Source: M55B157 sp964626275 | GTDB taxonomy: Bacteria > Actinomycetota > Actinomycetes > S36-B12 | Assembly (NCBI GenBank): GCA_964626275.1 | Contig: CAZVCZ010000090.1 | Location: forward strand, 1-6,758 | Reading direction: 5' to 3' | Length of the DNA: 6,758 nucleotides | In this document: positions 1 through 6,758 of the stretch, piece after piece | Layout: the number at the start of each line of letters is the position of its first letter | Numbering within the stretch: position 1 is the first letter of the stretch | Position numbers and translations under genes: made by a program | The notes under the pieces: model-generated | What the model was told of the DNA's origin: nothing | Database searches by the model: none | Seen by the model: the letters and a program-made list of their open reading frames with translations, nothing else

Positions 1-1713
1 CACCACCTCGCCGATCCGGAGAAGGGCTCCGGCATCGCCATGATCTGCACGTTCGGCGACCTCACCGACGTGACCTGGTGGCGCGAACTTCAACTGCCCA
101 CCCGACCCATCATCGGCTGGGACGGACGCGTGCAGCGCGATGTGCCCGACTGGATCACCACGGACACCGGTCGACACACCTACGAGCAGATCGAAGGTGC
201 GACCTCCCACACCGCCCGCGAGCGCATGGTCGCCGCCTTGACCGACGCCGGTTTCACCGAGGGTGAGCCCCGCGAGATCACTCACCCGGTGAAGTTCTTC
301 GAGAAGGGCGATCGTCCGCTCGAGATCGTCACCACTCGTCAGTGGTACATCACCAATGGCGGGCGCGAGCAGGGGCTGCGCGAACAACTCCTCCAGCGCG
401 GCCGACAGTTGCACTGGCACCCCGAGCACATGCGGGTCCGCTACGAGAACTGGGTCGAGGGCCTTAACGGGGATTGGCTGATCTCACGGCAGCGGTTCTT
501 CGGCGTACCCATCCCGCTGTGGTATCCCCTCGACGATGAGGGCAATCCGCGTTACGACGCGATCATCGTGCCGAGCGAGGATGCCCTGCCGATCGATCCG
601 TCCTCCGACACTCCCCCGGGATACACCGAGGATCAGCGCGGAGTTCCCGGTGGATTCATCGGCGACCCCGATGTCATGGACACCTGGGCCACCTCCTCGT
701 TGAGCCCACAGATCGCCGGTGGGTGGGAGCGCGACCAGGATCTGTGGGAGCGCGTGTTCCCCATGGACTTGCGTCCGCAGGCTCACGAGATCATCCGCAC
801 CTGGCTGTTCTCCTCCGTGGTGCGCTCGCACCTGGAATTCGACTGTCTCCCCTGGAGCGATGCCGCCATCAGCGGATGGATCCTCGACCCAGATCGCAAG
901 AAGATGAGCAAGTCCAAGGGCAATGTCGTGACGCCGATGGGTCTGCTCGACGAGCATGGTTCCGACGCCGTGCGCTACTGGGCGGCCTCCGGTCGACCGG
1001 GAACGGACACCGCCTTCGATGTCGGCCAGATGAAGATCGGCCGACGGCTCGCAATCAAGATCCTCAACGCCAGTCGCTTCGTGCTCGGCGCAGGCGCCAC
1101 TTTGGATGCAGGTGAGGTCACCGAGGCACTCGACCTAGCGATGCTGGCGCGTTTGCGCGACGTTGTCGCCGCTGCAACCGAAGCCTTCGAGGACTACCAC
1201 TACACCCGCGCCCTCGAACTCGCCGAGACCTTCTTCTGGTCCTTCACCGACGACCACGTGGAATTGGTGAAGGAGCGCGCCTACGGAGGTCAGGGCGAGC
1301 AGGCGGCCAACTCGGCTCGTGCCGCACTGGCCCTCGCTCTCAGCGTCCAACTCCGTCTCTTCGCACCCTTCCTGCCCTTCGTGACCGAGGAGGTGTGGTC
1401 GTGGTGGCAGGACGGCTCCATCCACCGCTCCTCCTGGCCTTCGGTCGACGAACTTCCCGGCACGGGTGATGCCGCCGTGGTGGATGAAGTTGCCGCCGCG
1501 TTGTCGCTCGTGCGCCGCGCCAAGAGCGAGGCCAAGGTCTCGATGAAGGCAGAGGTGGACCTCGTCGTGATCAGCGGCCCCGACGAGATGCTGGCCCGAG
1601 TGCGCGCAGCGGAAGCTGACCTCAAGGCCGCGGGGCGTATCGAGCGGATCGACTACACGACCGCCGACACCCTCGACGTCACGGTCACCCTCGCGGAGAT
1701 TCCCCAACCCTGA
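1..1713 (+). CDS. valS: Valine--tRNA ligase, C-terminal 570 residues (5' end outside window)
   Basis: Class I aminoacyl-tRNA synthetase that charges tRNA-Val with valine in the cytoplasm. The frame is open from base 1, so the N-terminal catalytic half with the HIGH motif and the start of the editing domain lie upstream; a full enzyme is about 850 residues. Numbering from the window edge, the editing (CP1) domain continues with CTFGDLTDVTWW (16-27), then come NWVEGLNGDWLISRQRFFG (about 150-168), DVMDTWATSS (224-233) and the ATP-binding signature KMSKSKGN (301-308, bases 901-924). A helical anticodon-binding domain follows (about 365-500), then a short lysine/glutamate-rich tail. From memory of family members, the CTFGD editing motif and DPDVMDTWATSS resemble the archaeal/rickettsial ValRS lineage rather than the E. 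coli type with an HTAPAHD-like motif. No break or missing signature is seen. The TGA stop lies 4 nt from the convergent gene. Confidence 0.97.
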   Translation, partial: HHLADPEKGSGIAMICTFGDLTDVTWWRELQLPTRPIIGWDGRVQRDVPDWITTDTGRHTYEQIEGATSHTARERMVAALTDAGFTEGEPREITHPVKFFEKGDRPLEIVTTRQWYITNGGREQGLREQLLQRGRQLHWHPEHMRVRYENWVEGLNGDWLISRQRFFGVPIPLWYPLDDEGNPRYDAIIVPSEDALPIDPSSDTPPGYTEDQRGVPGGFIGDPDVMDTWATSSLSPQIAGGWERDQDLWERVFPMDLRPQAHEIIRTWLFSSVVRSHLEFDCLPWSDAAISGWILDPDRKKMSKSKGNVVTPMGLLDEHGSDAVRYWAASGRPGTDTAFDVGQMKIGRRLAIKILNASRFVLGAGATLDAGEVTEALDLAMLARLRDVVAAATEAFEDYHYTRALELAETFFWSFTDDHVELVKERAYGGQGEQAANSARAALALALSVQLRLFAPFLPFVTEEVWSWWQDGSIHRSSWPSVDELPGTGDAAVVDEVAAALSLVRRAKSEAKVSMKAEVDLVVISGPDEMLARVRAAEADLKAAGRIERIDYTTADTLDVTVTLAEIPQP

Positions 1714-1717
1714 GCGA

Positions 1718-2260
1718 CTAACGGGCGTTGTGGCGGACGGTGAACTCCGCTGACGCCGCGTCGAAGTCGCCCTCGACCTCGGCCCGCTGCCACAGGTCGG
1801 CGAATCCCGCGGCTGGATCCTCCAGCGCCATCGTGATCGTGTGGGCACGACCGGCGAGGAAGTGGCGGACGTTCGACTCGACCGTGTCGACATAGGTGGC
1901 GGCAACCTCCCGCCATTCCTCCGCGGAGTACGGATCTCGCCGGGAGATGATGCCCTGCCCGAAGGCCCGCAGGATCGAGATTCGACCGCGATGCCGCTCC
2001 GCGAAACTGTCGATGACCCTGTCGCGATCCCGGGTGAGGTGCACATAGATCGCGTCGTCACCGAACCGCTCGGCGAGGGGACCGAGGAACCAGGTGAGGC
2101 GGTTGTCAGCCTCGGCGTGCCAGTCGGGATAGTCCAGTCGCTCATCACCGCGGAGTGCCACACGACTCTCGTGGGCCGAGGTGTAGTTCGTCGCGTGGGC
2201 CATCGCCCGAGCGAAGGTCGTGGTCCCCGATCGTCCGGTGCCCAGGCAGAAGATGCGCAC
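1718..2260 (-). CDS. Small sulfotransferase-like P-loop protein, 180 aa
   Basis: Probably a PAPS-dependent sulfotransferase-fold protein; substrate unknown. The N-terminus is MRIFCLGTGRSGTTTF, with a P-loop-like 5'-phosphosulfate-binding loop GTGRSGTTT at residues 7-15. A second element, HLTRDRDRVIDSF (74-86), places Arg77 and Ser85 eight residues apart, the spacing of the 3'-phosphate-binding Arg/Ser pair in classical sulfotransferases. No signal peptide or membrane segment is evident, so it is likely cytoplasmic. At 180 residues it is shorter than usual sulfotransferases (about 250-300), and the C-terminal substrate-binding part looks reduced. The GTG start is forced: the frame upstream is blocked by the clpX TGA 27 nt away, with no other common start codon between. 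The best Shine-Dalgarno candidate (AGGA, 2275-2278) is 14 nt from the start, which is too far, so translation may depend on clpX. A sulfate-independent P-loop function is possible. Confidence 0.8.
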   Translation of the reverse strand: MRIFCLGTGRSGTTTFARAMAHATNYTSAHESRVALRGDERLDYPDWHAEADNRLTWFLGPLAERFGDDAIYVHLTRDRDRVIDSFAERHRGRISILRAFGQGIISRRDPYSAEEWREVAATYVDTVESNVRHFLAGRAHTITMALEDPAAGFADLWQRAEVEGDFDAASAEFTVRHNAR

Positions 2261-2287
2261 GTGACGTCTTTCGATCCTGCGGGGGCC

Positions 2288-3589
<1,302 letters not shown>

Positions 3590-3597
3590 GGCTTCGA

Positions 3598-3603
3598 CCT
3601 TCC
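3598..3603 (-). promoter_or_regulatory. Ribosome binding site of clpX
   Basis: GGAAGG on the minus strand with an 8-nt spacer to the GTG at 3589. It supports GTG as the start in the absence of a nearby ATG. Confidence 0.75.
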
Positions 3604-3695
3604 GCTTGCTGGGACACCAACATGGCCGCCACGACGGCGACCTACGACGACGTTACCCCGCGATCTGCGTCGATGGGGCTCATTCACGGCCCGGC

Positions 3696-3720
3696 GCGTT
3701 CAGCCCTGAGCGGACAACGC
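3696..3720 (-). repeat. Imperfect inverted repeat in the clpP2-clpX gap
   Basis: GCGTT (3696-3700) and AACGC (3716-3720) form a 5-bp outer stem, and GCCC (3703-3706) with GGAC (3712-3715) can extend it with a two-base bulge. There is no T-rich tail, so it does not look like a standard intrinsic terminator. It may be an mRNA hairpin between clpP2 and clpX or an operator. The rest of the 165-nt gap shows no convincing -35/-10 pair, though clpX may well have its own promoter here. Confidence 0.3.
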
Positions 3721-3754
3721 ACCGATCCCCTGCCTGCCCCCTCGGAGCCCTTCC

Positions 3755-4387
3755 CTAGGAGGAAGACGGAACAGCGGCCGCCTTACGAGAGGCAATGACC
3801 TGGTCGATGATCCCGTATTCCTTCGCTCCCTCAGCGGTGAGGATGCGGTCGCGCTCGATGTCCTTCTCGATCTGCTCCGGGGTACGCCCGGTGTGCAGGG
3901 AGAGGATCCCCTCCATCTCCTCGCGCATGCGCAAGATCTCGTTCGCCTGGATCTCCACATCGGAGGCCTGGCCGCCGCCCTCGGTGTAGGGCTGGTGGAT
4001 GAGGATGCGCGCGTGCGGCAGCGCGAAACGCTTGCCCGGGGTGCCGGCGGCCAGCAGGACGGCTGCTGCCGAAGCCGCCTGGCCCAGGCACACAGTCTGC
4101 ACCTGCGGCTTGACGAATTGCATCGTGTCGTAGATCGCGGTCATCGCGGTGTAGGAACCACCCGGTGAATTGATGTAGATCTGGATGTCGCGATCTGCGT
4201 CCATCGATTCCAGGGTGAGCAACTGGGCCATGACGTCATCAGCGGAGGCGTCATCGATCTGCACACCGAGGAAGATGATGCGCTCCTCGAACAGCTTCGT
4301 GTAGGGGTTGTGGACCCGCTCACCGTTCGCCGAACGCTCACGAAACTCCGGGACGATGTAGCGCGACTGGGGACGATGAAGGTTCAC
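3755..4387 (-). CDS. clpP2: ATP-dependent Clp protease, proteolytic subunit ClpP2
   Basis: Serine peptidase subunit (S14 family) of the actinobacterial mixed ClpP1P2 tetradecamer, which degrades proteins delivered by ClpX or ClpC. At 210 residues it is of usual length. The triad is visible as Ser106 in GQAASAAA, His131 in ILIHQP and Asp180 in ERDR. The strand INSPGGS (72-78) lines the active site, and the handle helix lies around 140-165. The QxRYIVPEF-like N-terminus and NPYTKLFEERIIFLG match mycobacterial ClpP2, which separates it from its ClpP1 neighbour. The start is GTG inside a GTGA overlap with the clpP1 stop (4-nt overlap), and GGGAG lies 6 nt upstream, so the pair is probably translationally coupled and made in near-equal amounts. 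It is co-transcribed with clpP1; continuation into clpX is possible but not shown. Confidence 0.97.
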   Translation of the reverse strand: MNLHRPQSRYIVPEFRERSANGERVHNPYTKLFEERIIFLGVQIDDASADDVMAQLLTLESMDADRDIQIYINSPGGSYTAMTAIYDTMQFVKPQVQTVCLGQAASAAAVLLAAGTPGKRFALPHARILIHQPYTEGGGQASDVEIQANEILRMREEMEGILSLHTGRTPEQIEKDIERDRILTAEGAKEYGIIDQVIASRKAAAVPSSS

Positions 4388-5022
4388 TTGTCACTCCCGG
4401 GGGCATCGGCGGCGGTGCTATAGACGTGGTCGATCAGGCCGTAGTCGCGGGCCTCCTCGGAGGTGAACCAGCGGTCACGATCGGAATCAGCTTCGATCTG
4501 CTCGAGGGTCTTGCCGCTGTGCTCGGCGATCAGTTGGGCCATCCGCTTCTTGATGAACAGCATCTGCTCAGCCTGGATCTTGATGTCCGAGGCCGTTCCG
4601 CCGATACCACCGAGCGGCTGGTGCATCATGATGCGCGTGTTCGGGGTGGCGTAGCGCTTGCCGTCCGCTCCCGCCGTGAGCAGGAACTGGCCCATGGATG
4701 CAGCGAGACCCATCGCGATCGTCGTCACCTGGTTGGGGATCAACTCCATCGTGTCGTAGATGACCATGCCCGCGGTGATCGATCCACCGGGTGAGTTGAT
4801 GTAGAGGGTGATGTCCTTCTCGGGATCCTCCGCCGCGAGCACCTGCAACTGCTTGGCGATCCGGTTCGAGTTCTCGTCGCGCACCTCGCCCTCGAGCCAG
4901 ACGATGCGCTCACGGAGCAGGCGCTCGTCGAGCATGTCACCGAAGCCGGTCATCCCGGCTGCCGGCGCCCGCAATCCCGGCACCATGATGCCGGGAGGGG
5001 TGCCCTCCATCGATCCGCTCAC
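4384..5022 (-). CDS. clpP1: ATP-dependent Clp protease, proteolytic subunit ClpP1
   Basis: First gene of the clpP1-clpP2 pair and partner ring of ClpP2 in the cytoplasmic protease. It has 212 residues. The triad is Ser109 in GLAASMGQ, His134 in IMMHQP and Asp183 in SDRDRWF. INSPGGS is at 75-81 and the glycine-rich segment PLGGIGGTASD at 136-146. The N-terminal extension of about 30 residues, rich in Gly, Pro and Met, probably includes a processed propeptide, as known for actinobacterial ClpP1. The start is taken as GTG at 5022 because AAGGAG lies 6 nt upstream; an in-frame ATG at 5010 (residue 5) is the alternative. Upstream is a 170-nt gap with a ClgR-like palindrome and a TAGGGT -10 box, which suggests activator-controlled, stress-responsive transcription. 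Confidence 0.97.
   Translation of the reverse strand: MSGSMEGTPPGIMVPGLRAPAAGMTGFGDMLDERLLRERIVWLEGEVRDENSNRIAKQLQVLAAEDPEKDITLYINSPGGSITAGMVIYDTMELIPNQVTTIAMGLAASMGQFLLTAGADGKRYATPNTRIMMHQPLGGIGGTASDIKIQAEQMLFIKKRMAQLIAEHSGKTLEQIEADSDRDRWFTSEEARDYGLIDHVYSTAADAPGSDK
4394..4398 (-). promoter_or_regulatory. Ribosome binding site of clpP2, inside clpP1
   Basis: GGGAG on the minus strand, 6 nt before the GTG at 4387. It lies in the last codons of clpP1 and, with the GTGA overlap, supports coupled translation of the two subunits. Confidence 0.65.
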
Positions 5023-5028
5023 GCGCTG

Positions 5029-5034
5029 CTCCTT
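5029..5034 (-). promoter_or_regulatory. Ribosome binding site of clpP1
   Basis: AAGGAG on the minus strand, 6 nt before the GTG at 5022. It favours this start over the ATG four codons further on, for which the spacing would be 18 nt. Confidence 0.8.
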
Positions 5035-5091
5035 CCTCGGTGACCGCTACACGGCCGTGGTCGTCCATTCTCGTGACTGTCGCCACCTCTG

Positions 5092-5097
5092 ACCCTA
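5092..5097 (-). promoter_or_regulatory. Candidate -10 box of the clpP1P2 promoter
   Basis: TAGGGT on the minus strand, a common actinobacterial -10 form. The hexamer 17 nt upstream (AATGCT) is a poor -35. A start around 5085 would give a leader of about 60 nt. A weak -35 below the ClgR-like palindrome is what an activator-dependent promoter would look like. Inference from sequence only. Confidence 0.45.
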
Positions 5098-5107
5098 ACG
5101 CTCCCTA

Positions 5108-5125
5108 CCGGGACAGCATTCCCGG
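5108..5125. repeat. Perfect 6-bp inverted repeat over the -35 position of the clpP1 promoter
   Basis: CCGGGA (5108-5113), a 6-nt spacer and TCCCGG (5120-5125). It covers the place where the -35 of the TAGGGT box would sit. It could be a regulator site or a hairpin in readthrough mRNA from tig. No T-run follows, so a standard terminator is unlikely. Confidence 0.45.
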
Positions 5126-5133
5126 CGATCGGG

Positions 5134-5155
5134 TTGTTCGCCCAGGGCACAACAA
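5134..5155. promoter_or_regulatory. ClgR-like operator upstream of clpP1
   Basis: A near-palindrome centred on A5144: TTGTTCGCCC, A, then GGGCACAACAA. Within it GTTCGCC-CAG-GGC (5136-5148) matches, as I recall it, the Streptomyces ClgR consensus GTTCGCY-N3-GCG, with A in place of the final G. ClgR activates clpP1P2 in Streptomyces, Corynebacterium and Mycobacterium. The centre lies roughly 60 nt upstream of the inferred transcription start, a usual place for an activator. The clgR gene itself is not in this window. Confidence 0.55.
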
Positions 5156-5192
5156 GACGGGCATCACCTGGGCTGCCGCTCTCATGCCTCGG

Positions 5193-6494
5193 CTACTCCA
5201 CCGAGTCGGCCTGAGCCTCCAACTGGCGCAGTTCGGCGTCGAGGGCCTCGAGATCGATCACGGTGCCGGACGCATCGGTGACCTTCGCCTTCGTCGACAC
5301 CAGCGCGACGGCCTTGCCACGGCGAACGTCGGCGATCGCCATGGGCAGCTGATTGCCCTGGATCAGCGCCTGGAGAAGTGCATCGGGGCTCATGCCGTAG
5401 CGCGGCGCCTGCTGGATCACCCAGGCGGAGAGTTCAGACTCCCCGACCGCGATCTCCTCGGCCTCAGCGATGGCGTCGAGGATGAACTGACTCTTCACCT
5501 GATCTCGGATCTGGCTGATGAACTCAGCGCGGTGATCGTCATCCCCGTGCCCATCGGCGAAGTGCTCCTCGACCTGCTCGTCCACGATGCCCTGCGGCAC
5601 GGGGATGTCAACGAGTTCGAGCAGGGACTCGTGCACCTTCGATCGCGCCTGGAGCGCCTGCTCCATGCGCTTGGTGCGATCGAGCCGCTCTCGCAAGTCC
5701 TCACGCAACTCATCGATGGTGTCGAACTCGCTCGCGAGGATCGCGAAGTCGTCGTTCGCCTCGGGCAGCGTGCGTTCGCGCACCGCTGACACCGTGACGT
5801 TCACTGTCAGCGGGGTTCCCTCGAACTCCCCTGCGCTCGGAATGAACTCGAAGGTGCGGCTCTCCCCCGCACTGGCGCCGCGCACGGCGTCGTCGAATCC
5901 AGGAAGCACGCCGTCGTCCCCAAGCTCCACCGACATCGCCGAGGCGCTGAGGTCCTCGATCTCGTTGCCTTCCCCATCGGTCCCGCTGAGGTCGACGAGA
6001 AGTAGATCGCCATCTGCGGCCGCGCGCTCGACTGGGGTGAGGGTGGCGAAGCGGGTGCGCAGCGCGGTGAGCTGCTCCTCGATGTCGTCATCGGTGACGG
6101 CTGCGTCGTCGACCTCGACGGCGATCCCGGCATAGTCGGGTAGGTCGAATTCAGGGCGCACATCGACCTCGGCAGTGAAAGCGACGCGATTGCCGTCGTC
6201 GATCTCGGTCACCTCGATCTCCGGGCGACCGGCGATCTTGATGTCGTGCTCCTTGACCGCGCTCTCGTAGGCCCCGGGGACCACGTCGTTGATGGCCTCC
6301 TGCAGGACAGCGCCTCGACCGACGCGCTGGTCGATGATGCGAGAGGGCACCTTGCCCTTGCGGAAGCCGGGGATGGTGACCTGCTCGGCGATCGCCTTGT
6401 AGGCGTTGTCGAGACTGTCGGACATCTCATCGAAGGGAACTTCGACAGTGAGCTTGACCCGGGTGGGCGACAGGGTCTCGACGCTGGTCTGCAT
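5193..6494 (-). CDS. tig: Trigger factor, ribosome-associated chaperone and prolyl isomerase
   Basis: Binds the ribosome at the exit tunnel and holds and folds nascent chains; the FKBP-type domain has peptidyl-prolyl isomerase activity. It has 433 residues, essentially the standard length. The N-terminal ribosome-binding domain carries the signature GFRKGKVP (43-50). The FKBP domain covers about 161-240 (from DGDLLLVDLSG to VTVSAVRER), and the C-terminal helical substrate-binding domain fills the rest, ending in an acidic tail. The ATG at 6494 is chosen because MQTSVETLSPTRVKLTVEVP is the family N-terminus and GAGGAG lies 11 nt upstream; the frame stays open further upstream only because it runs through tRNA-Pro. 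It lies 43 nt after that tRNA with no promoter visible between them, so co-transcription is likely. clpP1 follows after 170 nt, joining chaperone and protease functions. Confidence 0.98.
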   Translation of the reverse strand: MQTSVETLSPTRVKLTVEVPFDEMSDSLDNAYKAIAEQVTIPGFRKGKVPSRIIDQRVGRGAVLQEAINDVVPGAYESAVKEHDIKIAGRPEIEVTEIDDGNRVAFTAEVDVRPEFDLPDYAGIAVEVDDAAVTDDDIEEQLTALRTRFATLTPVERAAADGDLLLVDLSGTDGEGNEIEDLSASAMSVELGDDGVLPGFDDAVRGASAGESRTFEFIPSAGEFEGTPLTVNVTVSAVRERTLPEANDDFAILASEFDTIDELREDLRERLDRTKRMEQALQARSKVHESLLELVDIPVPQGIVDEQVEEHFADGHGDDDHRAEFISQIRDQVKSQFILDAIAEAEEIAVGESELSAWVIQQAPRYGMSPDALLQALIQGNQLPMAIADVRRGKAVALVSTKAKVTDASGTVIDLEALDAELRQLEAQADSVE

Positions 6495-6505
6495 GGTGGT
6501 CTGGT

Positions 6506-6511
6506 CTCCTC
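6506..6511 (-). promoter_or_regulatory. Ribosome binding site of tig
   Basis: GAGGAG on the minus strand, 11 nt from the ATG at 6494. It decides the true start against the longer open frame that reaches 6722. Confidence 0.65.
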
Positions 6512-6537
6512 GGTGCTGGGGCGTGCGGTCGGTTACG

Positions 6538-6613
6538 TGGTCGGGGCGGGGAGACTCGAACTCCCGATCTCCTGCTCCCAAAGCAGGCGCGCTAGCCACT
6601 ACGCTACGCCCCG
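6538..6613 (-). tRNA. tRNA-Pro (anticodon UGG), CCA encoded
   Basis: A complete cloverleaf can be folded by eye. The acceptor stem is CGGGGCG/CGCCCCG, the D stem GCGT/GCGC with GG in the D loop, the anticodon stem CCTGC/GCAGG with loop TTTGGGA (anticodon TGG at 6578-6580, reading CCA codons), a 5-nt variable loop, and the T stem GGGAG/CTCCC with loop TTCGAGT. The discriminator A is at 6541 and the 3' CCA is encoded (6538-6540). It lies directly upstream of tig in the same orientation, and divergent from tRNA-Gly. Confidence 0.97.
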
Positions 6614-6645
6614 CGAGGCATCGCTCCTTTTCGAGCGCCTGCGCC

Positions 6646-6651
6646 AGTGTA
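6646..6651 (-). promoter_or_regulatory. Candidate -10 box of tRNA-Pro (and tig)
   Basis: TACACT on the minus strand inside CTACACTGGC (6643-6652), 32 nt before the mature tRNA 5' end. No clear -35 is visible. The leader would contain a small hairpin, CGCTC/GAGCG with a 6-nt loop (6622-6637). The same 10-mer precedes tRNA-Gly on the other strand. Confidence 0.45.
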
Positions 6652-6688
6652 GGGGGAAGGCGTGAGCGAGCCCGCTGCGCCCCATCAC

Positions 6689-6694
6689 TACACT
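6689..6694 (+). promoter_or_regulatory. Candidate -10 box of tRNA-Gly
   Basis: TACACT within CTACACTGGC (6688-6697), 13 nt before the mature tRNA 5' end, which implies a very short leader of about 7 nt. No clear -35 is visible. Confidence 0.5.
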
Positions 6695-6707
6695 GGCCGA
6701 GCACCTC

Positions 6708-6758
6708 GCGGGTGTAGCTCAATGGCAGAGCCCCAGCCTTCCAAGCTGGTCATGCGGG
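6708..6758 (+). tRNA. tRNA-Gly (anticodon UCC), 3' part outside window
   Basis: The first 51 nt of a tRNA. The 5' acceptor strand is GCGGGTG, the D stem GCTC/GAGC, the anticodon stem CCAGC/GCTGG with loop CTTCCAA (anticodon TCC at 6740-6742, reading GGA codons), the variable loop TCATG and the first bases of the T stem (CGGG). The window ends before the T loop and acceptor 3' strand, so identity rests on the anticodon and the GCGGGTGTAGCTCAATGG start typical of bacterial tRNA-Gly. Confidence 0.93.

Noticed and set aside
3755..5022. Tandem duplication of one clpP gene as an assembly artefact
   Set aside because: The two proteins differ throughout and match the separate ClpP1 and ClpP2 types normal in actinobacteria.
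5108..5173. Intrinsic terminator between tig and clpP1
   Set aside because: Inverted repeats exist but none is followed by a run of T on the minus strand, so I list them as repeats rather than a terminator.
5040..5789. A 249-codon plus-strand open frame opposite tig and the tig-clpP1 gap
   Set aside because: Antisense to trigger factor, no recognisable domain and no ribosome binding site of note.
6622..6637. Hairpin CGCTC/GAGCG between the divergent tRNAs as a terminator
   Set aside because: Only 5 bp, no T-tract, and located inside the inferred tRNA-Pro leader, where a terminator would not be expected.
6495..6722. N-terminal extension of tig by 76 residues
   Set aside because: The extension would be translated through tRNA-Pro. 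Family N-terminus and Shine-Dalgarno both place the start at 6494.

Overview
The window is a compact, high-GC chromosomal segment whose proteins look actinobacterial. Evidence for this is the paired, translationally coupled clpP1 and clpP2, a ClpX beginning MARVGEGGDLLKC (closely like mycobacterial ClpX), a full-length trigger factor, frequent GTG starts and a TAGGGT-type -10 box. Genus cannot be fixed from the sequence alone. I see no mobile element, CRISPR array, phage gene or obvious horizontal insert.

Layout, left to right. Positions 1-1713 (+) hold the 3' two thirds of valS, cut by the window edge. It converges, with a 4-nt gap, on a small sulfotransferase-like gene (1718-2260, -). Then, all on the minus strand, come clpX (2288-3589), a 165-nt gap, clpP2 (3755-4387), clpP1 (4384-5022, overlapping clpP2 by 4 nt), a 170-nt regulatory gap, tig (5193-6494) and tRNA-Pro(UGG) (6538-6613). 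At the right edge a divergent tRNA-Gly(UCC) begins on the plus strand (6708) and is truncated. Transcription on the minus strand therefore runs tRNA-Pro, tig, clpP1, clpP2, clpX, sulfotransferase-like gene.

How the genes work together: trigger factor catches nascent chains at the ribosome exit; ClpX unfolds substrates and feeds them to the mixed ClpP1P2 peptidase. valS and the two tRNAs belong to translation. The main regulatory signal is in the tig-clpP1 gap: a near-palindrome resembling the actinobacterial ClgR box, a TAGGGT -10 without a recognisable -35, and a second perfect inverted repeat over the -35 position. This fits an activator-dependent clpP1P2 promoter.

This is mostly a housekeeping proteostasis locus and I do not see a clearly undescribed system. 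The points most worth a second look are the ValRS lineage (archaeal/rickettsial-like editing motif), the minimal sulfotransferase-like protein behind clpX and in the same frame after its stop, the clpP1 control region, and matched CTACACTGGC boxes in front of both divergent tRNA genes.
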